Below are positions 1 to 7,615 of a stretch of 22,423 nt of DNA, one piece after another. A program made the position numbers and the translations under genes. Position 1 is the stretch's first letter, and each line of letters starts with the position of its first letter. The stretch lies in IMG/VR virus record IMGVR_UViG_3300046543_000062, positions 1 through 22,423 of that record; one strand, 5' to 3'. The notes beneath the pieces are model-generated. The model ran no database searches. It saw nothing but the letters and a program-made list of their open reading frames with translations, and was not told the DNA's origin. The DNA is from a virus.

Positions 1-789
1 GAGCGTACCTAGCGATTGGCCGTGGAACGTGAAGACGGTCGTTTCATCGCGCCCGCGTAGCTTCTCGATCAACTCGACCGCGCGCTTCGAAAGCGGAACA
101 TGCCGTTCGTCATAGTTTTTCGTCTTGCTCAAATGAACGCTTCGGCCGCTCACTTCTGGCCAGTGCAGCGACACCAGTTCGCCGACGCGCATCCCAGTTT
201 CGATCGCGAGCATGAATGCGATGGCCATCTCCTGCTGCTTCGTGGTGACCGGTGAGCTTTCCTCATAGCCAAGCGCTCCACAGATAGCCGAGGTTTCTGA
301 TTCGCTCACTCGACGGTTTCTGGGCCTAGGGTCACGCGGGCGCTTCACATCTTCAAATGGGATCGAATTAAGCCAGCGCCATTCCTTTCTTGCGATCTGG
401 AAGACAGCCATTAATAGATTCCACTCGCGGTTCACACTAGCCGCCGATACCTCTTTCAAGCGCGAGTCACGCCAACTTGCAATATCCGTCTGAGTAACTT
501 CGCTGGTTATCTTGTTGCGGAATGAAAGTTCGCGACCGAGTTTTGCGAGGCGCACGCGTTCCCACCGCTCGCCCTTTTTGGTGGGCGCAACCTCTTCGGC
601 ATATTTAACCAGCGCCTCTGAGACAAACCGTTTCGGCAACTCGCCGCGCATCCCTGATAGGATTTCGGCCTCCCGCGCAGTTGCCCATGCGACAGCCTGG
701 GCTTTAGTCGGGAACGTATCAGAATCCCGAACACCTGCCTTCTCGACCTCGGCCCGCCAGCCCTTCGACCGCTTCCGATAGTAAGCCAT
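1..789 (-). CDS. int: Tyrosine-recombinase phage integrase (C-terminus beyond window)
   Basis: Open on the minus strand from ATG at 789 to the window edge: 263 codons, no stop, so about the last 60-80 residues are missing. The start has a good SD (AAGGAG, 793-798). The N-terminus (MAYYRKRSKGWRAEVEKAGV) is the arm-type or core-binding start seen in many proteobacterial phage integrases, followed by a SAM-like helical region. The catalytic domain shows the first Arg in ETGMRVGELVSLHW and the beta-hairpin Lys in LSKTKNYDERHVPL. The HxxR box and the nucleophilic Tyr would lie left of the window. It would catalyse site-specific integration and excision between attP and attB. It lies at the end of the late operon next to accessory genes, as expected near a prophage end. 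No attachment core could be identified here. Confidence 0.95.
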   Translation of the reverse strand, partial: MAYYRKRSKGWRAEVEKAGVRDSDTFPTKAQAVAWATAREAEILSGMRGELPKRFVSEALVKYAEEVAPTKKGERWERVRLAKLGRELSFRNKITSEVTQTDIASWRDSRLKEVSAASVNREWNLLMAVFQIARKEWRWLNSIPFEDVKRPRDPRPRNRRVSESETSAICGALGYEESSPVTTKQQEMAIAFMLAIETGMRVGELVSLHWPEVSGRSVHLSKTKNYDERHVPLSKRAVELIEKLRGRDETTVFTFHGQSLGTL

Positions 790-798
790 GACCGCTCC

Positions 799-1028
799 TT
801 GGCGGGAAAATGGCGGGATTCTATCGTAAACGAACGAGAATCTTGGCTCCGAATGGATCGTATTGACACTTGTGATCGAGCCATAACGTGTTGTTAACGT
901 TGCGTAAATGTATATGTTGGCGCGAAATGTATTTCGATGTACCATGCAGTCTCAAGTCCGGTCCCCGGCACCACGATACCTATAGTTCACAAGGGACGCC
1001 GCCATGCTTGGCGGGATGGTGGCGGGAT
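799..1028. repeat. Two paired copies of TGGCGGGA flanking the int/GIY-YIG divergent region
   Basis: TGGCGGGA occurs at 800-807 and 811-818, and again at 1009-1016 and 1020-1027. In both pairs the copies start 11 bp apart (one helical turn) and face the same way, and each pair is extended by a shared T before and T after. The first pair sits just upstream of the int SD, the second just upstream of the GIY-YIG SD. They could be integrase/excisionase arm sites or operators for the divergent genes. The function is inference; the repeats are seen. Confidence 0.55.
863..901 (+). promoter_or_regulatory. Possible -35 box and overlapping inverted repeat in the int/GIY-YIG intergenic region
   Basis: A perfect TTGACA lies at 863-868. 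No good -10 follows at 16-18 bp. An inverted repeat AACGT-N7-ACGTT (885-901) lies where the -10 would be, which would suit a repressor site. Low confidence: there is a -35 match but the promoter is incomplete. Confidence 0.25.
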
Positions 1029-1053
1029 CGACTCTCTAACCTCCGGAGAGCCT

Positions 1054-1461
1054 ATGCCTATTCCTCTTCATACATTCGCCCCGATCGATGGACCACGCGT
1101 CCTGTTCGAAAAATGGTTTGAAGACAATCCTCATGTCCTGTTTCATACCAAAGAAGAAATTATTCGGGACGCTGAAAAGTACGAATGGGACCTTGGCCCA
1201 TCAGAGCCGGGAATCTATTTCCTGATCCAAGGAGACGCAATCGCATATGTCGGGCGAGCACTGACCATCCGAGATCGACTCAAGGCACATCACGAAAAAG
1301 GAAGGCGGTTCGATCGGTATTGGTGCTTCGGTGGCATGCCAGACGATTGGCAGTCACATCTGGAAGGCTTCTACATAAAACGGATGAAACCTTTCATGAA
1401 TATTGCGACTGTCAGTTACGATCCGTTCTTAAACGACGTATCAAAAAGATATATCCCCTAG
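1054..1461 (+). CDS. Small GIY-YIG nuclease-domain protein
   Basis: A 135-aa protein that is essentially one GIY-YIG domain. It shows GIY at residues 53-55, YVG at 65-67, a basic helix (TIRDRLKAHH) after it, and the probable metal-binding Glu at 104 in HLEGFYIKRMKPFMN, with the usual trailing Asn. I chose the ATG at 1054 because GGAGAG lies 3-9 bp upstream; the same frame is open further up to 937 without an SD, and the conserved part begins after 1054. It stands alone on the plus strand, divergent from int, in the accessory zone. GIY-YIG domains cut DNA in homing, restriction or repair; which applies here is not clear. There is no DNA-binding module such as a NUMOD, so a classic homing enzyme is less likely than a moron nuclease. 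Confidence 0.8.
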   Translation: MPIPLHTFAPIDGPRVLFEKWFEDNPHVLFHTKEEIIRDAEKYEWDLGPSEPGIYFLIQGDAIAYVGRALTIRDRLKAHHEKGRRFDRYWCFGGMPDDWQSHLEGFYIKRMKPFMNIATVSYDPFLNDVSKRYIP

Positions 1462-1509
1462 TTGCGTCCTAATGAAATCAATCAGTTACGCATAGGTTTC
1501 AAACACCCA

Positions 1510-1515
1510 TATAAT
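1510..1515 (+). promoter_or_regulatory. Candidate -10 box (TATAAT) for the SGNH lipoprotein gene
   Basis: A perfect TATAAT lies 14 bp before the ATG at 1530, in the 68-bp gap after the GIY-YIG gene. No convincing -35 is visible. A start near 1522 would leave a very short leader with the GGGG SD at 1520-1523. This may mean the gene has its own promoter, as accessory 'moron' genes often do, or that translation starts at the in-frame ATG at 1545. Confidence 0.35.
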
Positions 1516-1529
1516 CTCGCGGGGCAAAA

Positions 1530-2267
1530 ATGAACGGAAAAATCATGAAGGGTATCGTGGCGTCTTTCGCCGGCATGCTGGTTATGGCATGTAGCGGGGG
1601 TGGTGGCAGCGGAACGTTATCGGCAACATTGGCTATTGACCCGCCTGCATCAGCACCGATTCCGCCCAAGTCTATCAACATAGATGCGGAAGGCGATTCG
1701 ACTATACACGGTGCACAGGTAATCAATGGCGTGACATCGCAGACGCCGAATAGCGCACCGGCCGTGCTTCAGACAACGTTGCGCAGCGCCGGCTTCAATG
1801 CCACTGTGCAGAACAGCGGTCAGAACGGTGCGACGGCCGATTCTGCGGTCGAAGGTCTGTCACCCTGGTATTCGGCAACGCTGGCAACGCGCCTGTCAAC
1901 GAATCCCGCGCAGATCGTCATCGGCAACTACGCAATCAACGATTCGACTCTGCGGACGACCGATCAATACATGTCCGATCTGACGCAATGGATTCAAATC
2001 GTTCGTGCGTCTGGGAAGATGGCAATCCTCGAAGAACCGAACCCGGTTTGCGCTCCGTATGTGCCGAATCTCGATACCTACGTCGCGGCAATGCGCACGG
2101 TAGCGCAGCAGAATAATGTCACGCTGATCGCACAGTACGACTACCTCAAAAGCCTTCCTGACTGGCAATCGATGCTGACCGACTGCATCCACCCGACAGA
2201 CGCAATGTACGCCATCAAAGGGCAGCGCGAGGCAGAGGTATTGAAGCCGCTTGTCACATCGATGTGA
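1530..2267 (+). CDS. SGNH/GDSL-family hydrolase, predicted lipoprotein (phage moron)
   Basis: A 245-aa protein with a lipoprotein signal (hydrophobic h-region, lipobox VMAC with Cys21), then a flexible Gly/Ser linker. SGNH blocks: GDS (nucleophile Ser57) in IDAEGDSTIH; a Gly/Asn block in NSGQNGATA (95-103); GNYAINDST (132-140) at the usual GxND position; and catalytic Asp218-x-x-His221 in DCIHPTD. These enzymes are esterases or O-acetyl hydrolases on lipids, glycans or peptidoglycan. A lipid anchor would put it at the inner or outer membrane of the lysogen. It is on the plus strand against the late operon and its 3' end overlaps the convergent 176-aa gene by 14 bp. This layout suggests lysogenic expression, for instance surface-glycan deacetylation and exclusion of other phages; that role is inference. 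Start is 1530 or 1545. Confidence 0.85.
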   Translation: MNGKIMKGIVASFAGMLVMACSGGGGSGTLSATLAIDPPASAPIPPKSINIDAEGDSTIHGAQVINGVTSQTPNSAPAVLQTTLRSAGFNATVQNSGQNGATADSAVEGLSPWYSATLATRLSTNPAQIVIGNYAINDSTLRTTDQYMSDLTQWIQIVRASGKMAILEEPNPVCAPYVPNLDTYVAAMRTVAQQNNVTLIAQYDYLKSLPDWQSMLTDCIHPTDAMYAIKGQREAEVLKPLVTSM

Positions 2268-2784
2268 ATTTCGGCGTGAAGCAGATCGGCAGACGGTTGT
2301 CCGGACCGCGCGACGACGGAAGATTGTCTATCAGCTTCCAGTTCTCGTCGAGTGCCCACCATAATTTGTAGCCGAGCTTAAGACCGCTGCTATTGGTCTG
2401 GCAGAAGTATTTTCCGTCTGACGTGTGCGCTTTTAACTCAGTGAGCGTCGGACCATCATGGACTAGAACGTCGATTACCCAATCCGACGGATTGTAGGGA
2501 AGCCCAAGCGGCCAGTAACATAGTCCATATGCCGGGTTTCGCCAGAGCCATCGCGTGCGCAACCACCAACGCTCCCAGCCGATCGGCGCCGGCGCGCCCA
2601 CAGGCTGAAAATATCCATCGCGCCAGCCAGCATCAAGAGACGCATCTTCGGTCTGGAACCAGCACAGCCAGTTCGGCAGATAACCGTCGCTCTTGCAGAA
2701 CAGGGCGATTACTGGCGCAAACGGCACCGCAAGCAGGTATGTGAAGAGTATCTGAGCGATCGTCGAGAACACATAACGGGCCAT
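2254..2784 (-). CDS. Phage membrane-anchored protein of unknown function, last gene of the lysis cluster
   Basis: A 176-aa protein. An N-terminal hydrophobic segment (about residues 4-30, FSTIAQILFTYLLAVPFAPV) is followed by a Trp/Tyr-rich soluble part. Similar short proteins with one N-terminal membrane segment and many Trp residues occur beside lysis genes in Burkholderia and other proteobacterial phages, but I cannot name a function. It starts right after the holin stop (TGA then ATG), with AAGGGG as SD, so it is in the late operon. It lacks the long charged coiled coil of Rz-type spanins. Its 3' end overlaps the convergent lipoprotein gene. Confidence 0.75.
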   Translation of the reverse strand: MARYVFSTIAQILFTYLLAVPFAPVIALFCKSDGYLPNWLCWFQTEDASLDAGWRDGYFQPVGAPAPIGWERWWLRTRWLWRNPAYGLCYWPLGLPYNPSDWVIDVLVHDGPTLTELKAHTSDGKYFCQTNSSGLKLGYKLWWALDENWKLIDNLPSSRGPDNRLPICFTPKFTSM

Positions 2785-3393
2785 TCAATGCCCCTTGAAC
2801 AGACTTGGCTCAGGGAGGGGTGCCGGGGCGACAGGATCGGCAGCGGCTTGAGTGTGGATGTTTATCGGCGCGTTTGCCGCGGCATATCCAACGTCTGCGA
2901 TCATCTTCGTCTGGCCGGCGCTTTCCTTGCTCGACCCGAAGTAATACGAGATCACCGATATCCAGGCGGTCTGAAGCGCTCCGATCATAACGAGCAACAG
3001 ATCGTGGACTGTATTCGACAGCGGCGCCAGCATAACCGCGGTGAGCGCACCGAAGAAGCCCAGGGTGACACCGCCTGCCAAGAACTGAGGGGTGTAATCA
3101 CGAGGGTTCGACGTCTGTCGTGCGCGGGCATTCTGCACATCGGCAAGACGGTTCGCCTCCGCGGTAATCAGAAGAGTCTGCATCTGAACCTTGTTCGACA
3201 TCTCGGCTTCTCTCAGCTTTTCGAGTGCGGCCGGGTCAGCGGCAATTGCCGTATTCACCGAATCCGCATCATTCGAAGTGCCGAGCGCACTCGCAATCAA
3301 TGCTCCAGCAACGCCGCCGAGCGGGCCGCCAAGTGCCGTACCGAGAATTGGAGCTGCTTTGCCGACTGCGCCGGCGATGTCTGACCAGTTCAT
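2785..3393 (-). CDS. Holin of the 3TM type
   Basis: A 202-aa protein. An N-terminal Gly/Ala-rich amphipathic stretch (about residues 6-38, with LGGPLGGVAG) comes before a charged helical middle and two clear membrane segments (about 104-125 and 129-152), then a Pro/Ala-rich tail. This order matches the 3TM holin family found with phage and gene-transfer-agent endolysins. It would form inner-membrane lesions that release the signal-less endolysin next door. I chose the ATG at 3393 rather than 3405: GGAG lies 6 bp upstream, and this start sits just past the endolysin stop (TGA-T-ATG), whereas the 3405 ATG lies inside the endolysin gene. Both starts are in frame. Confidence 0.8.
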   Translation of the reverse strand: MNWSDIAGAVGKAAPILGTALGGPLGGVAGALIASALGTSNDADSVNTAIAADPAALEKLREAEMSNKVQMQTLLITAEANRLADVQNARARQTSNPRDYTPQFLAGGVTLGFFGALTAVMLAPLSNTVHDLLLVMIGALQTAWISVISYYFGSSKESAGQTKMIADVGYAAANAPINIHTQAAADPVAPAPLPEPSLFKGH

Positions 3394-3394
3394 A

Positions 3395-3814
3395 TCACGC
3401 TCCATTTCTCATCATGTCGGCGAGACGCGTCGCACGTGCACCTACCTGCGTTGCCCAGCGACTAGCCAGCATTCCATTCGCCGCAGCGTTGTAATCTCCG
3501 CGCTGGATAGCCGCCAAGGTATTCACGAACGACAGAAGACCACCGCCCATGTTGAATGTCATGTTGACCATAACGCGCTGTCGAACGGGATCGAGCGTTG
3601 ACCACCACGGCAGGTTTCGATCTAGCCAAGCGGTCGTGCGCCCAATATCGTTCTCTAGCAGCGCGTTGCACTCGTCCTGCGAAATACCGACATCGGACAA
3701 GTTCCGACCTACGCCGATCGTCGTCTTTCCTACCGTGTCGAGGTATGGCTTGAGTCTCACGCCTTCGTCGCGGCACAGCTCTGCGACGAGCGTTGGCATA
3801 TCGAAAGCGCTCAT
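3395..3814 (-). CDS. T4-type lysozyme endolysin (GH24)
   Basis: A 139-aa muramidase. The T4-lysozyme triad is present with the exact family spacing: Glu17, Asp26 and Thr32 within DEGVRLKPYLDTVGKTTIG. Later parts (ALLENDI, MVNMTFNMGGG, ATRLADMMRNG) also fit GH24 phage lysozymes. It hydrolyses the MurNAc-GlcNAc bond to lyse the host. No signal peptide or SAR segment is visible, so it needs the holin. I chose the ATG at 3814 because of the SD GAAGGTG and because it overlaps the upstream stop (ATGA); the frame is open up to 3877 but that part does not look like the family. Confidence 0.93.
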   Translation of the reverse strand: MSAFDMPTLVAELCRDEGVRLKPYLDTVGKTTIGVGRNLSDVGISQDECNALLENDIGRTTAWLDRNLPWWSTLDPVRQRVMVNMTFNMGGGLLSFVNTLAAIQRGDYNAAANGMLASRWATQVGARATRLADMMRNGA

Positions 3815-4140
3815 GTGTTCACCTTCGCTCGGAAGTAATACCAAACGGCTGTTGCAAGCCCGACAATCAACGCCCATACCCCTTTTTGCGCAAGGTCGAC
3901 GCGCAGTTCCTCATAGAACCTCGTTTTCGCCAGATAGCGTTCAATCATCGCCTCGTGATACCTGCGATGCCCGTCCCAGTCGCCGCCGGGGAATGCCTTG
4001 TGTAAGTCGTCCACTCTGCGTATAACCTCGTCAACTTTGCGATCCGTCACAAGTTGTTGTGTGACGTTCTCGGAATGCCGCTGGTCCATGTCGGCTGAAA
4101 GGGCGTTTATCGCCGCTGCAATGTCTTCGTGTATCGGCAT
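3811..4140 (-). CDS. Small protein with C-terminal membrane anchor in the lysis cassette
   Basis: A 109-aa protein. The N-terminal 80 residues are charged and helical (coiled-coil-like, residues 12-50), and one membrane segment lies at about 86-103 (GVWALIVGLATAVWYYF) with a short basic tail. This C-tail-anchored form is common directly upstream of phage lysozymes. It may be an antiholin, a second holin or a holin regulator; sequence alone does not decide. It overlaps the endolysin start by 4 bp (ATGA), so the two are translationally coupled. The SD is GGGG, 6 bp before the ATG. Confidence 0.75.
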   Translation of the reverse strand: MPIHEDIAAAINALSADMDQRHSENVTQQLVTDRKVDEVIRRVDDLHKAFPGGDWDGHRRYHEAMIERYLAKTRFYEELRVDLAQKGVWALIVGLATAVWYYFRAKVNT

Positions 4141-4179
4141 TCGAAGCCCCGGAAAATGCCACTCTATGGAGGCGTATTT

Positions 4180-4317
4180 TTATACGGCTGGCAGCGGCGT
4201 ATTGCCTGCTGCAAGCCATTTTTGATACTCAACATAATCCGAGTTCTTCGGATCAGCCGGAATAAATGCGCCATCGGACAGGCGTTTGATGATGAACTGG
4301 CTAACGATCTGATACAT
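4180..4317 (-). CDS. 45-aa phage protein next to the tail fibre gene
   Basis: A short gene starting MYQIVSQFIIKRLSDGAFIP and ending PLPAV. The SD is excellent (GAGGAG, 5 bp before ATG 4317) and the gene begins 9 bp after the fibre stop. Short peptides with this 'DGAFIPADPxNxDYxxYxxWLAxGNTP' pattern are widespread behind phage tail-fibre genes, where the same motif also forms the end of some fibre-assembly proteins. The pattern recall supports it being a real gene; its function is unknown. Confidence 0.8.
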   Translation of the reverse strand: MYQIVSQFIIKRLSDGAFIPADPKNSDYVEYQKWLAAGNTPLPAV

Positions 4318-4326
4318 GGTCGCTCC

Positions 4327-5763
4327 TCAAAGTGACGCGTTAAGCGCAACGTCTCCGCCTGCGGCCCAAAAGGCACTCCCAAGTGCTGTAACCGACGCAA
4401 ATAAGTTCACGACATTGCTAAAAACGCTGTCGACACTCAGACCGGAAGCATTGCTGTAAGCGGGTGTCCCAAGAAATGTGACACTCGGAGCAGCTCGCAT
4501 ATCTGGAAATGTAAATCCGCCGCCGATCGGTCCCGTCGGTGCCGAATATCCGAAGAACTTCGGAGAATTTAGCAGCCGGTAATAGCGTGTGCACAATGGA
4601 AACTCGACGGGATATCCGCGAACTTCGAACGGTTGTACTGCGCCTTCGTTTAGCTGAACCTGCGCAATCTGGAAAAAGTCTGCCGCGCCTGCGGTGCCGG
4701 TCGGAGTGACAGAGAAGCCTACGGCGAACTGTGTTGCTGTAGCGGGAACTACAAACGTCATCGTGCCGCGCGCATATGTACCGGTCAGGGTTTGCGTCGT
4801 GGTCACATTCCCGAATGAACCCGTAAAGCCGGTTGCCGCGTTACCATCCACGCCAGTCCCGAAGAACGCGAGCGCAGTCAATGCCGTTCCATTGAACGCG
4901 CCGTTACCGAATGCAGACCACGACAGCGTGACTGTCTTACCAACCCATCGAATCACATCACTGCTTTCGAATGACGTGCTGACATTGATTACCTGCGTAT
5001 TGACATCACCGGCATTGCGTTGCACCTTCAGTGCGAATCGCGAGCCAGGAGGGACCGTACCATTGCGCGTGGCCGTATATCCAGTCGCGAAAGAGATGCG
5101 GTAAATTTGCCAGCAGTCAGGGCCATACGCAGCGGCGGACGTAGCCGCGTTCGTGAAGCTCGCGCCACGCTGCCACACGTCGAAATCGCCGTTGATGATC
5201 TTGTTGATCAACCCTTGCGATGTATTCGGCGCGAGTTGCGACAACGCGATAAATTGCGTTCCGTCGTACCTGACCACGATCGATTGACCGGTTTGCAAAT
5301 CGCCAGGGGCAAGCTGCACAAGTCCGCTCGGACCTTGCTTCATGACTGCTTTCGCACCAACCGTGCTGATGTTCAGCGTGACCGCGCTAGTCGTATTCGC
5401 GCCGGTTGCATTAAACGAGAACTGTTGTCCTGCGACATACGCGGTGATTGCTGGCGAACTAGCAGCCGTGATTGTGTCTGTCCCGGCAATCGTGCCGAGC
5501 GTCGTTATAGCTCCGTCTTGAATCTGTCCCACATTGGGCGCGGCCGTCCTTGTCGTTCCGGCGCCCACTCCTGTAAGCTGGAACCCGCCGAGCGGAATAT
5601 TCGCCGTGGGAGTTTGCTGGCCGTCTTTGGTAAGTGCGTTCGTCAGCCCATTATTTGCGATGTCGGAAAGCGTATTATTGGCCCACGTCGAACTAATCAC
5701 CGTGCCTGTGATAACCGGATTGCCAGCGACGAGCTGGAAAACGCCTGAGCCGTTGTATGGCAA
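4327..5763 (-). CDS. Tail fibre / receptor-binding protein with TTG start
   Basis: A 478-aa protein. The N-terminus (PYNGSGVFQLVAGNPVITGT) is the short particle-binding start found in many phage tail-fibre and neck proteins. Residues 55-180 are Thr/Ala/Gly-rich beta sequence. From about residue 191 (INKIINGDFDVWQRG) to about 390 lies a jelly-roll-like region resembling the carbohydrate-binding modules of phage fibres, followed by a C-terminal receptor part. No hydrolase motif was seen. Start choice: there is no ATG. TTG at 5763 has a strong SD (GGAGGTG, 4 bp away) and gives the expected family N-terminus; TTG at 5781 has none. A terminator lies just upstream, so this gene probably also has its own promoter or depends on read-through. 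Confidence 0.85.
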   Translation of the reverse strand: MPYNGSGVFQLVAGNPVITGTVISSTWANNTLSDIANNGLTNALTKDGQQTPTANIPLGGFQLTGVGAGTTRTAAPNVGQIQDGAITTLGTIAGTDTITAASSPAITAYVAGQQFSFNATGANTTSAVTLNISTVGAKAVMKQGPSGLVQLAPGDLQTGQSIVVRYDGTQFIALSQLAPNTSQGLINKIINGDFDVWQRGASFTNAATSAAAYGPDCWQIYRISFATGYTATRNGTVPPGSRFALKVQRNAGDVNTQVINVSTSFESSDVIRWVGKTVTLSWSAFGNGAFNGTALTALAFFGTGVDGNAATGFTGSFGNVTTTQTLTGTYARGTMTFVVPATATQFAVGFSVTPTGTAGAADFFQIAQVQLNEGAVQPFEVRGYPVEFPLCTRYYRLLNSPKFFGYSAPTGPIGGGFTFPDMRAAPSVTFLGTPAYSNASGLSVDSVFSNVVNLFASVTALGSAFWAAGGDVALNASL

Positions 5764-5775
5764 GGTACACCTCCA

Positions 5776-5804
5776 AAGCAAAAAGGCCGCACTAGGCGGC
5801 CCTT
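5776..5804 (-). terminator. Rho-independent terminator between the internal-virion and fibre genes
   Basis: On the minus strand, GGCCGC (5801-5796), loop CTAGT and GCGGCC (5790-5785) form a perfect 6-bp GC stem, followed by TTTTTG. It lies after the gene ending at 5888 and about 20 bp before the TTG of the fibre gene. It would cut or weaken late read-through into fibre and lysis genes. The plus strand has no T-run, so it acts in one direction. Confidence 0.8.
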
Positions 5805-5819
5805 CAAAAGGATTAAAAA

Positions 5820-6040
5820 TGAATAACAGTCATTTCTGGCAGATCGCTATATCGTCCGCCGTCGTCGGAGCAATCCCCGCAATCAAGTCAGTGATTAGCG
5901 AGAGCCGCGCCAAGCGCAGCCGCGAAGGGAGACGCACCTTTTTGAACGAATTGGCCTACAGGCTGGGCAAACGCTGGGCGGGCCATAAGAGCCGCTTGCG
6001 TGGCTCTTTGCCCGATTCCGGTATAGGGAAGCGCGGCTAG
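5820..6040 (+). CDS. Possible small plus-strand membrane peptide (73 aa), antisense overlap
   Basis: An ORF beginning MNNSHFWQIAISSAVVGAIP, preceded by AAAGGA with 6-bp spacing. Residues 6-26 form a hydrophobic segment; the rest is basic. The first 68 bp lie in the otherwise empty 5764-5887 gap; the remaining 153 bp overlap the 3' end of the opposite gene. The SD and hydrophobic start are suggestive, but the ORF is short and its C-terminal half looks like an antisense shadow. No family is recognised. Confidence 0.3.
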
Positions 6041-7615
6041 GCCGGCTGCCGCGCCTGCTGCGAGTGTCGGTCCTCCGAAGCCTGCCGCTGTAGCTCCGCC
6101 ACCACCTAGTGCGCCTAGAATGCCCATCAGCGCCGCGCGACCAGGGGTGCCACTATCTGGGTATTTCGAACCAAGCACATTTTGGCCGGCACTGGACAGG
6201 TCCTGCATGAGCGCATTACCTGTTGCTGTTGCGCCCTTTCCGACCGACTTATCGGAGCTTCGCACGGCGTTCTGAAGTTGTCCGGCTGTGAATATGCCAT
6301 CGTTATTCATCGCGCCTTGCGATCCGGCCGCAGCTCGAAGACGCACGAATTTCGCATAGGCCGCGTTGGCATTAGAAAGGTTCTGAACATCAGCAGGCGC
6401 GTTATAGCGCGTTAGCGATGTATCGATCGCGTTTTTGATTTCGCCAACTGCTGCGCCTAATTGGCGATTGTCGAAAGATGCATCGCTGGAATATCCGCTT
6501 GCAATCCTCGAAAGCTCGCTTTGAGCGCCCTTCAGCGTCGGACCGTCCATATTTCCTTGCGGTCCCAATTTGCCCATCACCTGAGTCTTCAGAATGTTCA
6601 TGAACGTCTGTTGCTGCTGAACAGGAAGATTTTTGGCGAGTCCGGTCAGATTTGAAATATCTGCTTGAAAGTGCGGGTCGGTAGCCTTGAACGTCATATT
6701 GGACAAAGCATTGTCGTATGCATTGCCGATCTGAGTCTTGACCGCTTGGACCGCATCATTCCCGACAGGACCGCTATAGGTCTTGCCGATCGGCGCAAGC
6801 ACGTCGTTGTAGACAGCGTTGTTGAAGCTTTGAACCGATCGTTGCTGAGCGTTCTTGATCATGTCGCCGAGAATCGGAACACTTGTCAGCTTGTCCTCGG
6901 TGCGCGCAAAGCCGCCGCCGAGCGTTTGACCAGGCGTCATCGTCACGCCTGCATCCGCCAGTGTCTTTTGTGCGGTGCCCGATGCGCCGGAAATAACCTT
7001 CCCTAGCGCGTTTGCGAGCGTTGCGCCGCCCGCTCCGAATGCTGCGCCAGTGCCTGCTTGCCCTGCCTTCTGCTGCCAATAGCCTTCTTGACTGTTCGGA
7101 TCAGAAGGAGTCATCGCTCCACTAGCTGCACCGATAGCCGCACCTGTGCCGATACGACCAAGCGCACTTGCCGTAGCAGCGGCGGGCGCTACAGCCGCCA
7201 ATGGAGCAGTCGCAACGATATTGCCGCCGATCTTGCCTGCGGTATTCGTGAGTGGGTTCGCTGCCGCGTATTGCTGGTTCTGAGCATCAAGATTCTTGAC
7301 GCCCTGCTGAGCATCGTTGACGAGCCAAGGCCCTACATTGTCCGACCCAACTGCGCTAAGTCCTTTGCCGAGCAATTCCTGCGCGCCGAGAACGGTATTG
7401 CCGAACCCATGTCCTAAGCCGGCGCCAAGTGAAGCTAAGTATCCGGGCGCGCCTTGTTGCGGGGGCTGAGGCGGTTGGGGCGGCTGAACTGCCGCAGGAG
7501 CTGACGCAGGCTGAGCGGCGGAAGCGCTTTGAGCGTTGCTAGCAATCAGCGCATCCAACGGGGATGCCTGTTGCGGCGCCGCGTTACTCGCGATCAGATC
7601 ATCCAAGGCGCTCAT
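5888..7615 (-). CDS. Ala/Gly-rich virion protein, putative DNA-ejection (internal) protein
   Basis: A 575-aa protein. It starts with a near-duplicate motif, SALDDLIASN (residues 2-11) and PLDALIASN, then an Ala/Pro/Gln-rich linker. A helical, Gly/Ala-rich region with transmembrane-like stretches follows (GRIGTGAAIGAASGA; near the end ALMGILGALGGGGATAAGFGG). The middle (about residues 230-470) is more ordinary helical sequence. Long Ala-rich proteins after the tail hub, with two similar neighbours, match the E-protein (P22 gp7/gp20/gp16-like) position. This is a placement argument, not homology that I can prove. ATG at 7615 overlaps the upstream stop (ATGA); an in-frame ATG at 7642 is inside the upstream gene and less likely. 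Confidence 0.7.
   Translation of the reverse strand: MSALDDLIASNAAPQQASPLDALIASNAQSASAAQPASAPAAVQPPQPPQPPQQGAPGYLASLGAGLGHGFGNTVLGAQELLGKGLSAVGSDNVGPWLVNDAQQGVKNLDAQNQQYAAANPLTNTAGKIGGNIVATAPLAAVAPAAATASALGRIGTGAAIGAASGAMTPSDPNSQEGYWQQKAGQAGTGAAFGAGGATLANALGKVISGASGTAQKTLADAGVTMTPGQTLGGGFARTEDKLTSVPILGDMIKNAQQRSVQSFNNAVYNDVLAPIGKTYSGPVGNDAVQAVKTQIGNAYDNALSNMTFKATDPHFQADISNLTGLAKNLPVQQQQTFMNILKTQVMGKLGPQGNMDGPTLKGAQSELSRIASGYSSDASFDNRQLGAAVGEIKNAIDTSLTRYNAPADVQNLSNANAAYAKFVRLRAAAGSQGAMNNDGIFTAGQLQNAVRSSDKSVGKGATATGNALMQDLSSAGQNVLGSKYPDSGTPGRAALMGILGALGGGGATAAGFGGPTLAAGAAAGLAALPYTGIGQRATQAALMARPAFAQPVGQFVQKGASPFAAALGAALANH

Noticed and set aside
507-884. 125-aa minus-strand ORF starting upstream of the integrase
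   Set aside because: Wrong frame relative to the integrase, which is clearly coding from 789.
2254-2784. Rz-type spanin for the 176-aa membrane protein
   Set aside because: It has an N-terminal membrane segment but no long charged coiled coil, and no embedded Rz1 lipoprotein frame was seen.
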